From the NCBI RefSeq assembly GCF_009766095.1, contig NZ_LMUD01000016.1, positions 15,284 to 79,283 of the forward strand: a stretch of DNA of 64,000 nucleotides, written 5' to 3'. Origin of the DNA: Granulicella sp. S190 (GTDB taxonomy: Bacteria > Acidobacteriota > Terriglobia > Terriglobales > Acidobacteriaceae). The notes beneath the pieces are model-generated. The model did no database searches. It worked only from the letters and a program-made list of their open reading frames with translations, and had not been told where the DNA came from. The translations under genes and the position numbers were made by a program. How positions within the stretch are numbered: the stretch's first letter is position 1; each line of letters starts with the position of its first letter. This document shows, piece by piece, positions 48,570-57,453 of this stretch.

Positions 48570-49280
48570 CTACTTCGCCTCCAGCACCTGAATCCCGTCA
48601 GGGCCGCCAATCACCACCTTGTTCGCCATCCCCAGAAACAATCCATGCTCCACCACACCCAGCGTAGCCTTCAATTGCTCGGCGGCCTCCCTCGCATCAA
48701 ACCCAACCTGCGGCAGCTTGCAATGAGCGATATAGTGCTGCCCATCCGTGATGTAGGGTGTGCCATTGTCCTTCATCCTCAGCTCCGCCTCATACCCCAG
48801 CTCCTTCAGCCGCCTCATCGTGGTCTCAAACCCAAACGGCACAATCTCCACCGGCAGCGTAAACACAGCCCCCAGCGTCTTCACCAGCTTCCGCGGATCC
48901 ACCGCGATCACAAGCTTTTTACTCGCCGTAGCCACAATCTTCTCCCGCAACAGCGCCCCGCCATGCCCCTTGATCAGGTACAGCGTACCCTCCTGCACCT
49001 CGTCTGCCCCATCAATGGTCAGGTCGAGCTGTGGCAGATGCGCGAAGTCGCTCATGGGAATCTTCAAACTCAGCGCCAGCCGCTGCGAATCCTCTGAGGT
49101 AGCAATCGCCTCGATGCGCAACCCATCCGCCACCCGCCGCCCTACCTCTTCAATCACCAGCGCCGAAGTAGAGCCCGAACCCAGCCCCACCGCCATCCCA
49201 TCTTCAACCTGCGACGCGGCCCACACCGCAGCTCTACGTTTGTCTGTTTCGGCCGAATTAGCTTGCTCAGAAGAACTCAT
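48570..49280 (-). CDS. rpiA: ribose-5-phosphate isomerase A
   Basis: 236 aa from ATG 49280 (AAGGAAGG just upstream; an in-frame extension to 49451 is not plausible). Interconverts ribose- and ribulose-5-phosphate. GLGSGSTSALVIEEVGRRV (about 34-52) binds phosphate, TIDGADEVQ (about 85-93), KGHGGALLREKIVA and catalytic-region VEIVPFG are typical. It is divergent from the DUF305 gene. Confidence 0.93.
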   Translation of the reverse strand: MSSSEQANSAETDKRRAAVWAASQVEDGMAVGLGSGSTSALVIEEVGRRVADGLRIEAIATSEDSQRLALSLKIPMSDFAHLPQLDLTIDGADEVQEGTLYLIKGHGGALLREKIVATASKKLVIAVDPRKLVKTLGAVFTLPVEIVPFGFETTMRRLKELGYEAELRMKDNGTPYITDGQHYIAHCKLPQVGFDAREAAEQLKATLGVVEHGLFLGMANKVVIGGPDGIQVLEAK

Positions 49281-49432
49281 GCCTTCCTTGATATCACGGG
49301 AAGCAAAAATCTGCACTACAGCGCCAATGGGTGAGAAATAAGCGAGTTGGAGGAACGTATCGCCCAGCTTTTTACCAATGCGGGTCCCAGGATCTAACCA
49401 GCATCCCCGTGATACCGTGAGAGAACGAAAAT

Positions 49433-50167
49433 ATGTCCGGCGCGGTGGCAAGATTGAGATTCAACTCTATTGGTTGCGGCCACGAGTCGCGAACGCGGAC
49501 TACCTCCGCCACATCGTTCTGGGGACGGCTTGCAATGGCCGTGCTTTGCGGCTTATCCATCAGTCCGAGTCGTGCTCAGCAGACTAACCCCGCTCCTGTC
49601 GTGGTCCAGCCGGGCGCGCCGGGATCCCCGAGCAAGCGGCTGCCGTCCTCTACAACGGCACAGGCCCCGCAACGGTCGCAGGCTGACATCGAGTTTATGC
49701 AAGGCATGATCATGCATCACGGCCAGGCGGTTGAGATGACTGCGCTGATTCCGTCGCACACCGAGAACTCAGAGATTCGCTCCTTGGGCGCACGTATCGG
49801 CCTCTCGCAGTCGGACGAGATGAAGTTCATGAAGCGCTGGCTGACGGCGCGGGGCGAGTCCGTGTCGATGACCATGCCGGGAATGCCGGATATGGATATG
49901 AGCGGCCACCCGATGCAGGCCATGCCGGGGATGTTGACGTCAAAGCAGATGGATGCGCTACGGCAAGCCAAAGGCGCGGAGTTCGACAGGCTGTTTTTAA
50001 CCGGAATGATTCAGCACCACAACGGGGCGCTGGTGATGGTCAAACAGCTCTTCGATACCCCCGGCGCAGGGCAGGATGCCGACCTGTTCGACTTTGCTAC
50101 CGACGCAGACAACACGCAACGAGCCGAGATTGGAATCATGCAGAACATGTTGAAGGAGAAACGATGA
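49433..50167 (+). CDS. DUF305 metal-rich secreted protein
   Basis: 244 aa in the long frame; residues 1-34 are basic and residues 35-50 (MAVLCGLSISPSRAQQ) look like the export segment, so ATG 49535 is a possible alternative start. The DUF305 domain has paired histidines, EFMQGMIMHHGQAVEMTAL and FLTGMIQHHNGALVMV, and a Met-rich loop (MTMPGMPDMDMSGHPMQAMPGM), suggesting copper or other metal binding in the periplasm. Its stop overlaps the start of the next gene by four bases. Confidence 0.85.
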   Translation: MSGAVARLRFNSIGCGHESRTRTTSATSFWGRLAMAVLCGLSISPSRAQQTNPAPVVVQPGAPGSPSKRLPSSTTAQAPQRSQADIEFMQGMIMHHGQAVEMTALIPSHTENSEIRSLGARIGLSQSDEMKFMKRWLTARGESVSMTMPGMPDMDMSGHPMQAMPGMLTSKQMDALRQAKGAEFDRLFLTGMIQHHNGALVMVKQLFDTPGAGQDADLFDFATDADNTQRAEIGIMQNMLKEKR

Positions 50168-52170
50168 ACCGTACGCAGTCTCTCGCTTTCCGTTTAGCCG
50201 CTATTGCCTTTGGCGCGGCTGTGGTGTGCTCCAGTTGGGGAGCTTTGCAGGCGCAGGCTCCTGCTGCTCCGGCTGCGCAGGCGGCTCCAGAAGACGACAA
50301 TCCGTTTACGCCGAAGCCACCTACGCCGTTGCCGCCTGGCATGACGGGTTCGACGACGAACGATCCGCGTGTCGGCCTGAAGGCAGGACTCTACGACGCG
50401 GGTGAGGCTGCGATGGGGATGGAACACCTCGCGTTTGTGAAGAAGCCCAATGCGTTTCAACTGTCATCGACCAACCCGGACGATCCCGCCGTTCAGAAGA
50501 GTCTGGATCTGATAGGTGTGGGTAACAGGGAGAAGATACCGAAGCCCATGCAGCTCGTGATTGCGCAGCTCGCCTTCGCAAACTCGGACTTCGCCTTTCA
50601 GGGAACGCATCTGTTCCAGGGCAACTTCTATGGCGTGAACTTCTACGACATCTCGAACCCCGCCAAGATCTCATTGATTACCTCGCTGGTGTGCCCAGGC
50701 GGCCAGGGCGACGTTTCGGTCTATGGAAACCTGCTGTTCATGTCGGTGGAGATGCCGAACGGACGGCTCGACTGCGGAGTGCAGGGATTTCCGCCACTGC
50801 CACCGCCGGCTCCAGGACATGAGAAGGACCACAGAATCCCGACGGCCAGTCCGGATCGCTTTCGTGGCGTCAGAGTCTTCGATATCTCGGACATCAAAAA
50901 CCCGAAGCAGGTAGCTGCTGTGCAGACCTGCCGTGGCTCCCACACGCATACCCTGGTGGTGGACCCCAACGATAAGGACAATGTCTACCTCTACGTCTCG
51001 GGCACGTCGTTTGTGCGCCAAAGTGAGGAGCTCGCCGGCTGTTCAGGCGAGGAGAAACCAGAGAAAGACCCGAACACTTCGCTCTTCCGCATCGACGTAA
51101 TCAAGGTGCCGCTCGCCGCTCCGCAGCAGGCCAAGGTGGTTTCCAGTCCGCGAGTCTTCATCGATCCGCGCACCGGCGCTCTCAACGGCCTGAACAATGG
51201 CGGAAGCCACGACAAGAAAGAAGAGATGCCCAAGGACACAAACCAGTGCCATGACATCACGGTCTATTCGGCCCTGGGACTCGCAGCTGGAGCGTGCTCC
51301 GGCAATGGCATCCTGCTCGATATCAAGGACCCCGTGCACCCGAAGCGAGTAGATGCTGTGAATGATCCGAACTACTCCTATTGGCACTCGGCGTCTTTCT
51401 CGAATGATGGGACCAAGGTCGTCTTTACCGATGAGTGGGGCGGCGGTCTGCAGCCACGCTGCCGTCCAACTGATCCCAACAAGTGGGGCGCGGACGCCAT
51501 CTTCAACCTGAAGGACGACAAGTTGTCTTTCGCAAGCTACTACAAGATGCCAGCCGCTCAGACCGAGACGGAAAACTGCGTGGCTCACAACGGTTCGCTG
51601 GTACCTGTGCCCGGACGCGATATCGAAGTGCAGGCCTGGTACCAAGGCGGCATCTCGGTGATGGACTTCACAGACGCGGCTCATCCGTTCGAGATCGCCT
51701 ACTTCGATCGTGGTCCCGTCGATGCCAAGGCACTCGTCTTGGGCGGCGACTGGTCTGCGTATTGGTACAACGGCTACATCTATGGGTCGGAGATCGCGCG
51801 CGGCCTGGACGTGTTCAAGCTGGTCCCTAGCAAATTCCTGACACAGAATGAGATCGATGCGGCCAGCCTCGTGAAGGTCAGCGAACTCAACGTGCAGAAC
51901 CAGCAGAAGACTGCATGGCCCTCTCAACTGACAGTGGCAAAGGCGTATCTGGATCAACTAGGGCGCTCGCAGGCGCTGTCCTCGGCGCGAATCGCTGATT
52001 TGAACAAAGCGATCACGCACACGCAGAAGTCGCATCTTGACACAAAGGATTTGGCGAAACTGCATGCGATGGCCGCATCTGTTGAAACAAGTGCCTCCGA
52101 CGCGAAGAACGCAGAGGATGCCAGCCGGCTGCATGCCTTGGCGAAGATATTGGAGAACCCAACGGCCTAA
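50164..52170 (+). CDS. secreted LVIVD-type propeller protein
   Basis: 668 aa; ATG 50164 overlaps the DUF305 stop (ATGA). Signal peptide (LAFRLAAIAFGAAVVCSSWGALQAQ), low-complexity Pro/Ala linker, then a long beta-rich region with recurring LVIVD-like units (NFYGVNFYDISNPAKISLI, VRVFDISDIKNPKQVAAV, GISVMDFTDAAHPFEIAYFD) and several HTHTL/CHDI metal-like motifs. C-terminal 100 residues are Ala-rich helical. Probably works with the DUF305 protein, perhaps in metal-dependent redox or binding; substrate unknown. Confidence 0.8.
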   Translation: MNRTQSLAFRLAAIAFGAAVVCSSWGALQAQAPAAPAAQAAPEDDNPFTPKPPTPLPPGMTGSTTNDPRVGLKAGLYDAGEAAMGMEHLAFVKKPNAFQLSSTNPDDPAVQKSLDLIGVGNREKIPKPMQLVIAQLAFANSDFAFQGTHLFQGNFYGVNFYDISNPAKISLITSLVCPGGQGDVSVYGNLLFMSVEMPNGRLDCGVQGFPPLPPPAPGHEKDHRIPTASPDRFRGVRVFDISDIKNPKQVAAVQTCRGSHTHTLVVDPNDKDNVYLYVSGTSFVRQSEELAGCSGEEKPEKDPNTSLFRIDVIKVPLAAPQQAKVVSSPRVFIDPRTGALNGLNNGGSHDKKEEMPKDTNQCHDITVYSALGLAAGACSGNGILLDIKDPVHPKRVDAVNDPNYSYWHSASFSNDGTKVVFTDEWGGGLQPRCRPTDPNKWGADAIFNLKDDKLSFASYYKMPAAQTETENCVAHNGSLVPVPGRDIEVQAWYQGGISVMDFTDAAHPFEIAYFDRGPVDAKALVLGGDWSAYWYNGYIYGSEIARGLDVFKLVPSKFLTQNEIDAASLVKVSELNVQNQQKTAWPSQLTVAKAYLDQLGRSQALSSARIADLNKAITHTQKSHLDTKDLAKLHAMAASVETSASDAKNAEDASRLHALAKILENPTA

Positions 52171-52374
52171 GCACACGGCAAAAAAACTCACCCGCCAGCC
52201 ACGCTCCCAAATAGTGGCTAAAACCAGGCCGGGTGTAACCCGGCGAACTTTCCAAGTCACATATCTACGGGCAGATAACGATCTGCCCGTCGGTGTGACG
52301 ATTACGTGAGCCATCGCGATCATCGGAGCATCTGAGAGATGCCTCGATTCCAACGTCGATCCCAAGGAGATCTT

Positions 52375-53760
52375 ATGTCCACCCCAGAGCAGTACGACGC
52401 AATCGTTATAGGCAGCGGAGAAGGCGGAAAGTACCTCGCCTGGCATCTTGCCTCACAGGGAAAAAAGGTCGCCAATGTGGAAGACAAGCGCATCGGCGGA
52501 GCCTGTCCCAACATAGCCTGTCTCCCCAGCAAAAACGTCATCCACTCCGCCAAAGTCGCCTCCTTCTTTCAGCGCGGCAAAGAGTTCGGCATCGTCCACG
52601 GAAAATGGCACGTCGACATGGCCGCAGTTAGCGCTCGCCGCGAACGAATGGTCGACGGCCTCCGCGAAATACACCTCGCCAACTACGCTAAGTCCCACGC
52701 AGAGATCGTCATGGGCTTCGGCCGCTTCATTGCCGACAAGACCATCGAAGTCGCTCTCAACGCCGGGGGCACCCGTACCCTTTGCTCCGACTACATCTTC
52801 CTCGACACCGGCTCTCGTGCCACCATCGATCCCATCCCCGGACTCGCCGAATCCGCGCCCCTCACCCACATCGAAATCCTGGAGCTCACCACCCTCCCCG
52901 AGCATCTCCTCATCCTCGGCGGCGGCTTCATCGGGCTCGAGTTCGCCCAGGCCATGCGTCGCTTCGGAGCCAACGTCACCATCATCGAGCGCAACCCCAC
53001 CCTCGTCCACCGCGAAGACGCCGACGTAGTTGAACTCGTCCAGCAGCTCTTTCATGACGAAGGCATCGATACCGTCTCCAATGCCAATGTCACCCGTGTC
53101 GAAGGCACCTCCGGCAAGTCCGTCATCGTCCACCTCAGCGACGGCGCCCGCCTCGAAGGCTCGCACCTCCTCGCCGCCACCGGACGCATTCCTAACACGC
53201 AAAACATGGGCCTCGAAACCGTCGGCATCAAGACCACACCTGCAGGCCACTTCCAGGTAAACGATCGCCTTGAAACCACCGCCCCGGGCGTCTGGGCCAT
53301 AGGCGACTGCGCCGGAACCCCCTACTTCACCCACGCCTCCTACGACGACTTCCGCATCGTCCGCGACAACCTGGAGGGTGCCAACCGCACCATCACGGGC
53401 CGGCACATGCCCTCCGTCACCTTCCTTGATCCTGAGCTGGCCCATGTCGGCCTCACGGAAAACGAAGCGAAGAAGCAGGGAACAGCCTATCGCCTCGGCA
53501 AGATCCCCATGGCTGCCGTTCTCCGCACCCGCACCCTCGACGAAACCCGTGGCTTCATGAAAGTCCTCATCGCCCCTGACGATCGGATCCTTGGCTTCAC
53601 TGCCATCGGCCCAGGCACAGGCGAACTCCTTCCCGTCATCCAGCTAGCTATGTCCGCCGACATGCCGTACACCGCCGTTCACAACCTGATCCTCACTCAC
53701 CCCACCATCTCCGAGGGATTCCTCAGCCTCTTCAACTCCGTCCCAAAGAAACCCGCATAG
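52375..53760 (+). CDS. FAD-dependent disulfide oxidoreductase (mercuric reductase-like)
   Basis: 461 aa from ATG 52375 (AAGGAGA upstream). FAD motif IVIGSGEGGKYLAWHLAS; redox pair Cys44/Cys49 in GGACPNIACLPSKN; NADPH fold LLILGGGFIGLEFAQAM; interface LTHPTISEGFLSLF with the His-Glu pair. No N-terminal HMA metal domain and no C-terminal vicinal cysteines, which true MerA has. Could be a dihydrolipoamide, glutathione-like or mycothiol-like reductase; mercury reduction is not supported. Confidence 0.88.
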   Translation: MSTPEQYDAIVIGSGEGGKYLAWHLASQGKKVANVEDKRIGGACPNIACLPSKNVIHSAKVASFFQRGKEFGIVHGKWHVDMAAVSARRERMVDGLREIHLANYAKSHAEIVMGFGRFIADKTIEVALNAGGTRTLCSDYIFLDTGSRATIDPIPGLAESAPLTHIEILELTTLPEHLLILGGGFIGLEFAQAMRRFGANVTIIERNPTLVHREDADVVELVQQLFHDEGIDTVSNANVTRVEGTSGKSVIVHLSDGARLEGSHLLAATGRIPNTQNMGLETVGIKTTPAGHFQVNDRLETTAPGVWAIGDCAGTPYFTHASYDDFRIVRDNLEGANRTITGRHMPSVTFLDPELAHVGLTENEAKKQGTAYRLGKIPMAAVLRTRTLDETRGFMKVLIAPDDRILGFTAIGPGTGELLPVIQLAMSADMPYTAVHNLILTHPTISEGFLSLFNSVPKKPA

Positions 53761-53771
53761 ACAAGACCACA

Positions 53772-53809
53772 GCGGTAGCCCGTCCCCGACCAACGGGAGG
53801 GGCTACCGC
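53772..53809. terminator. 10-bp hairpin after the disulfide reductase gene
   Basis: GCGGTAGCCC (53772-53781) pairs with GGGCTACCGC (53800-53809), 11 bp after the stop. No T-run follows. Its right part overlaps the left end of the repeat at 53786. Confidence 0.5.
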
Positions 53810-53883
53810 AGATGGTTGTCATGCAAAAGGTATACAAGCCACGAAGTGGCCGCTCCACGCGCAGTGGGCCCGTCCGGCAGGAC
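53786..53883. repeat. triple-hairpin intergenic repeat, copy 1
   Basis: Shares layout with 62304-62400: left CCGACCA(A/G)CGGGAGG, a variable A-rich middle, then three small hairpins. Hairpin 1 GCCAC/GTGGC (53838-53842 with 53846-53850, loop GAA), hairpin 2 CCAC/GTGG (53855-53858 with 53864-53867, loop GCGCA), hairpin 3 GTCC/GGAC (53872-53875 with 53880-53883, loop GGCA). Ends three bases before the dapD stop codon. Confidence 0.8.
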
Positions 53884-53886
53884 AAG

Positions 53887-54729
53887 CTACCGCAAAATCT
53901 CCTCCAGCACCAAGGAAAGCTCAGTCTTTTCATCCCGATATTTAACAATCACCGGAGCCGCCAGACTCAACCCCCACTCCGCGCCCTTACCCTTCGAAAC
54001 CGCCCGCGATCCCGGCACCACCACCGCCCCCTCAGGAATCACCAGCGGCATCTCAGCTGTTGCCTTATAGATCTCGCCCTTTACCAGGTCATACACCGGC
54101 GTCCCCCGGGTCAATACCGTCCCGGCCGCCAGCACCGCGCGTCTGCGCACCACGGTCCCCTCATAAACCCCGGTATTCCCGCCGATCAGGCAGTCATCTT
54201 CAATAATCACCGGCGAAGCATTCACCGGCTCCAGCACTCCGCCAATCTGCGCTGCGGCACTCAGATGCACTCGCCGCCCAACCTGCGCGCAGCTCCCCAC
54301 CAGCGCATGCGAGTCCACCATCGTCCCCTCATCCACATACGCGCCAACGTTAACATACGAGGGCGGAATCACTGCAACCCCCTTCGCCACATAAGCACCC
54401 GTCCGCACGCTCACGCCACCCGGCACCACGCGCACCCCATCTGCCACGACAAACTTCCGCACCGGGTACGTATGCTTGTCGATAAACCGCAGCGTCTCCC
54501 CACCCATCTCCATCATCGTGCCAATGCGGAACCCCAATAAGATCCCGCGCTTTACCCAGCCATTCACACGCCACCCCAGAGGCACAGAAGCATCCGGCTC
54601 AGCCGCACGCAGCTCTCCCGCCTCCAACTTTCCACGCAGCTCAAGAAACGCCGCCTCTGCCTCTGCGTTCCCAATCGCCTCTGCACCCTGCGCAAACCAA
54701 TGTTCAATCCGCTCCTGTAACCCGATCAC
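53887..54729 (-). CDS. dapD: tetrahydrodipicolinate N-succinyltransferase
   Basis: 280 aa hexapeptide (left-handed beta helix) transferase, the first acyl step of the succinylase DAP pathway. N-terminal EAEAAFLELRGKLEAGELRAAE; central GVRVVPGGVSVRTGAYVAKG, VNVGAYVDEGTMVDSHALVG, SCAQVGRRVHLSAAAQIGGVL, EDDCLIGGNTGVYEGTVV; C-terminal GAVVVPGSRAVSKGKG. It lies 83 bp after dapA in the leftward cluster; its stop is followed at once by the triple-hairpin repeat. Confidence 0.94.
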   Translation of the reverse strand: MIGLQERIEHWFAQGAEAIGNAEAEAAFLELRGKLEAGELRAAEPDASVPLGWRVNGWVKRGILLGFRIGTMMEMGGETLRFIDKHTYPVRKFVVADGVRVVPGGVSVRTGAYVAKGVAVIPPSYVNVGAYVDEGTMVDSHALVGSCAQVGRRVHLSAAAQIGGVLEPVNASPVIIEDDCLIGGNTGVYEGTVVRRRAVLAAGTVLTRGTPVYDLVKGEIYKATAEMPLVIPEGAVVVPGSRAVSKGKGAEWGLSLAAPVIVKYRDEKTELSLVLEEILR

Positions 54730-54812
54730 GTTCTTAGTTCCTCTCCAGCATCTTGTTAAACTTCCAGCTTCTTAGTGATGGCAACCAGTCCTGATGCCTA
54801 AACCCTAACCTC

Positions 54813-55733
54813 CTAGAACATCCTCAGATCATCACCGCTCGCAGGAGCCTCCACCAGCATCCCCAGCTCACCCACCATCCGCTCCAGCCTCCTCCGCGTA
54901 GCATCTGAAACCGGCACCATCGGCAGCCGCAGCACATCCTCCCCACGTCCCAGCATATGCAGTACCGCCTTCACCGGGGCAGGGCTCGCCTCCCAGAAGT
55001 GTGCCTGCATCAACCGGAAGAACTGCCGGTTGATCCGTCTCGCATCCACCCAGTCATTCTCGAGAGCCGCTCGCACCATCTGCGACATCTGCCCAGGAAT
55101 CACATTCGAAGCCACCGAAATCAGCCCCGCCCCACCCAGCGCCAGCACCGGCAGCGCCAGCCCATCGTCTCCGCAGAATACCTTGAAGCTTCGCGGAGCC
55201 GTCGTCAGCAACTCGGTAATCTGTGCAATATTCCCACTCGACTCCTTCACCCCAATCACGTTCTTCAGCTCAGCCAGCCGCAGCACCGTCGCCGGCTCCA
55301 GGTTCGCGCCCGTCCGCGAAGGAATGTTGTACAGCAGCACCGGCAGCTCAGTCGCCTCTGCGATTGCGTGAAAGTGCTGGTACTGCCCCTCCTGTCCCGG
55401 CCGGTTGTAGTAAGGATTTGCCGTCAGCACGCCCGTCAACCCATGCACGTGCGACAGCTTCCGTACCCTCGCCACCGCCTCATGCGTCGAGTTATGCGTG
55501 CACCCCGCAATCACCGGCACCCGCCCCGCCGCCGCGGCAATCACCACTTCAATCGTCCGCAGCCACTCGACCTCACTCAGGGTCGAGGCCTCTCCCGTCG
55601 TCCCGCACGGCACAAGAAAATCGATCCCACTCTCGATCTGCCACATCACCAACGCATGCAGCGCCGGTTCATCTACACTGCCGTCCCTGCGAAAGGGAGT
55701 CACCAGCGCCGTTCCACAACCCATCAATTCCAT
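54813..55733 (-). CDS. dapA: 4-hydroxy-tetrahydrodipicolinate synthase
   Basis: 306 aa TIM-barrel enzyme condensing pyruvate and aspartate semialdehyde. MELMGCGTALVTPFRRDGSVD; CGTTGEASTLSEVEW; Tyr and the Schiff-base lysine region VLTANPYYNRPGQEGQ, LYNIPSRTGANLEP and GVKESSGN. Normal length. Follows the aminotransferase gene by 119 bp and precedes dapD. Confidence 0.95.
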   Translation of the reverse strand: MELMGCGTALVTPFRRDGSVDEPALHALVMWQIESGIDFLVPCGTTGEASTLSEVEWLRTIEVVIAAAAGRVPVIAGCTHNSTHEAVARVRKLSHVHGLTGVLTANPYYNRPGQEGQYQHFHAIAEATELPVLLYNIPSRTGANLEPATVLRLAELKNVIGVKESSGNIAQITELLTTAPRSFKVFCGDDGLALPVLALGGAGLISVASNVIPGQMSQMVRAALENDWVDARRINRQFFRLMQAHFWEASPAPVKAVLHMLGRGEDVLRLPMVPVSDATRRRLERMVGELGMLVEAPASGDDLRMF

Positions 55734-55801
55734 AATGACTGCAAGTTTACCGCGTCGGCAGTATTGATTTCCTCAGAGCAGCGCTTCCGTCCCTACAAAC
55801 A

Positions 55802-55836
55802 GAAAAAAGGCCCCGGCGATCTGCCGCCAGAGCCTT
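55802..55836 (-). terminator. terminator after the aminotransferase gene
   Basis: Arms 55807-55818 and 55825-55836 form a 12-pair stem on minus-strand RNA (two G-U), followed by TTTTTT. It lies 17 bp after the stop, so dapA and dapD downstream probably need their own promoter. Confidence 0.88.
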
Positions 55837-55852
55837 ATCCTGTTCCGAATCT

Positions 55853-57115
55853 CTACCCTCGAGCAAACTCCGACGGTACATGAAATCTCGGCATCTCCAA
55901 AGCCGCAGCCCCATTTGCAGAGCCCGGCGCAGTGTCCATGCACTTCACAAAGGCCGTCTGAAACTTTGCCATCTCAGACTTGGTCCCAACCGTCACGCGC
56001 ACGTAGTTCGGCATCGCAGGCCACGTTCGCCCAATCGCAACACTCTCGCCCAGCATCGCCCGCTGAAACTCCTTGCCCGGACGCTTCACATCCACCATAA
56101 ACATATTCGCCTGCGAGCCAGGAACGATCTTGTAGCCATGCTTGGTCAAAAACTCCAACGTCTCCGACCGCACATCCGCATTGATCTTCTTCCGCAGCGA
56201 AACCAGGTCCTTATCCTGCAGACTCGCCCGCGCAGCCGCGGCGCTGGTAATGGAGATACTCGCCAAACTTTGGCTGGGACCTCCAACATTGTTGAACCGG
56301 TCGATCAGGTCCGGCCTCGCCACCGCAAATCCAGCGCGCAGACCGGCCATCCCGTAGATCTTCGAGAACGTCCGCATCACAATCACGTCCTTATCCTGCG
56401 CCACCAGATCGATGCACGATTCATTATCGGAAAAGTGAGTGTAGGCCTCGTCAATGATCACCACCGAACCCTTCGGCTTGTTATTCACCAGCCACACGAT
56501 GTCTTCCTTGGGCGTCACCGTTCCCGTCGGATTATTCGGATTCACAATGTAGTAAGCACCCGGCGAAGGATGCACCTTCAGCATCGCCTTCACGTCATAC
56601 GCATAGGTCGAAGTCAGCGGCACCGGATACTTCGGAGCCTTCATCGCATCGGCCGCACGTGGCCCCTGTTCGTAGCTCGGATCGCCATAGACCAGCGGCT
56701 TATCCGGTCCAATATTCGACATCAGCGCCAGGTCCAGCGGCCCGCTCGAGCCAGGAAACAGCGCCGAATAATCGTTCTTCAGGCCATACTGCTCGTTGAA
56801 GACGGCAAGCGTCTTCATGTACTCGTCTTCATGATAGCGGCCACCCGTCGCGGCAGTGCTACATATCGCGGTCAACGCGGACTGCGCCGGCCCTAGTGGG
56901 TTTTCGTTCGCGCTGATAATCACCGTATCCGGCGATAGCGCCTGCATCCCGCGTCGGCCGCGTCGCGCAGGCTGTGCCGTTGCTGGCGCCGCCTGCTGCA
57001 TCGCAGCAAACGCCGGGAAAGAGGTAGCAGCCGCGGAGGCCGCGCCAACGATGCGCAGAAACGATCGGCGGGAAACGCCTGTCGTCCTATCGGAGTTCAC
57101 AGAATCAGAGTGCAT
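55853..57115 (-). CDS. Tat-exported PLP aminotransferase, HisC-like
   Basis: 420 aa from ATG 57115 (GAGGAG upstream; an extension to 57157 is less likely). N-terminal twin-arginine signal SRRSFLRIVGAASAAATS and Ala-rich linker, then a class I/II aminotransferase: ISANENPLGPAQSAL, LFPGSSGPLDLAL, IVNPNNPTGTVTP, VIIDEAYTHFSDN, the PLP lysine region MRTFSKIYGMAGLRAGFAV, and C-terminal RVTVGTKSEMAKF. HisC-like but predicted periplasmic. It sits inside the lysine cluster; whether it replaces DapC is speculative. Confidence 0.88.
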   Translation of the reverse strand: MHSDSVNSDRTTGVSRRSFLRIVGAASAAATSFPAFAAMQQAAPATAQPARRGRRGMQALSPDTVIISANENPLGPAQSALTAICSTAATGGRYHEDEYMKTLAVFNEQYGLKNDYSALFPGSSGPLDLALMSNIGPDKPLVYGDPSYEQGPRAADAMKAPKYPVPLTSTYAYDVKAMLKVHPSPGAYYIVNPNNPTGTVTPKEDIVWLVNNKPKGSVVIIDEAYTHFSDNESCIDLVAQDKDVIVMRTFSKIYGMAGLRAGFAVARPDLIDRFNNVGGPSQSLASISITSAAAARASLQDKDLVSLRKKINADVRSETLEFLTKHGYKIVPGSQANMFMVDVKRPGKEFQRAMLGESVAIGRTWPAMPNYVRVTVGTKSEMAKFQTAFVKCMDTAPGSANGAAALEMPRFHVPSEFARG

Positions 57116-57453
57116 AGAAGTGCTCCTCGAAGAGTTTGATTTGTAGAGATGCGACACCGCGGCAACAGAAGGAAGACACCAACTGAAGATCCTGATGAGC
57201 TAGAGGACCAGCTATCTATGTGCTGCAAAAAAACCGATCGCTTTGCAGGTACTATTCTTTGGGAACGTTGGAATGAAGGCGGACCACAGTCCGATTGAGC
57301 TTCAATTTACAGCGAATTTCCCACAAATACCAGAGAAATTATCGCCCGCGCAGTGGAAAATCCCGTACTGGCGCAGCTTTATCGCACTCTCAGCGCGGCC
57401 TGAATCATTCCTGACCTAACACCCAGGCCGCGCGATCGTTCTCCCGCGCGAAG
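57116..57453. other. 338-bp spacer upstream of the aminotransferase
   Basis: Contains a 9-bp inverted repeat GCGCGGCCT (57393-57401) with AGGCCGCGC (57425-57433) just downstream of the M29 gene, plus A/T-rich sequence nearer the aminotransferase that probably carries its promoter. No gene seen. Confidence 0.5.

Noticed and set aside
52453..53445. 330-aa minus-strand frame
   Set aside because: Antisense of the disulfide reductase, which is strongly supported.
52375..53760. merA mercuric reductase
   Set aside because: No HMA domain, no C-terminal vicinal cysteines and no mer genes nearby.
55853..57115. hisC symbol for the aminotransferase
   Set aside because: It has a Tat signal and is not in a his operon, so the histidine role is not supported.
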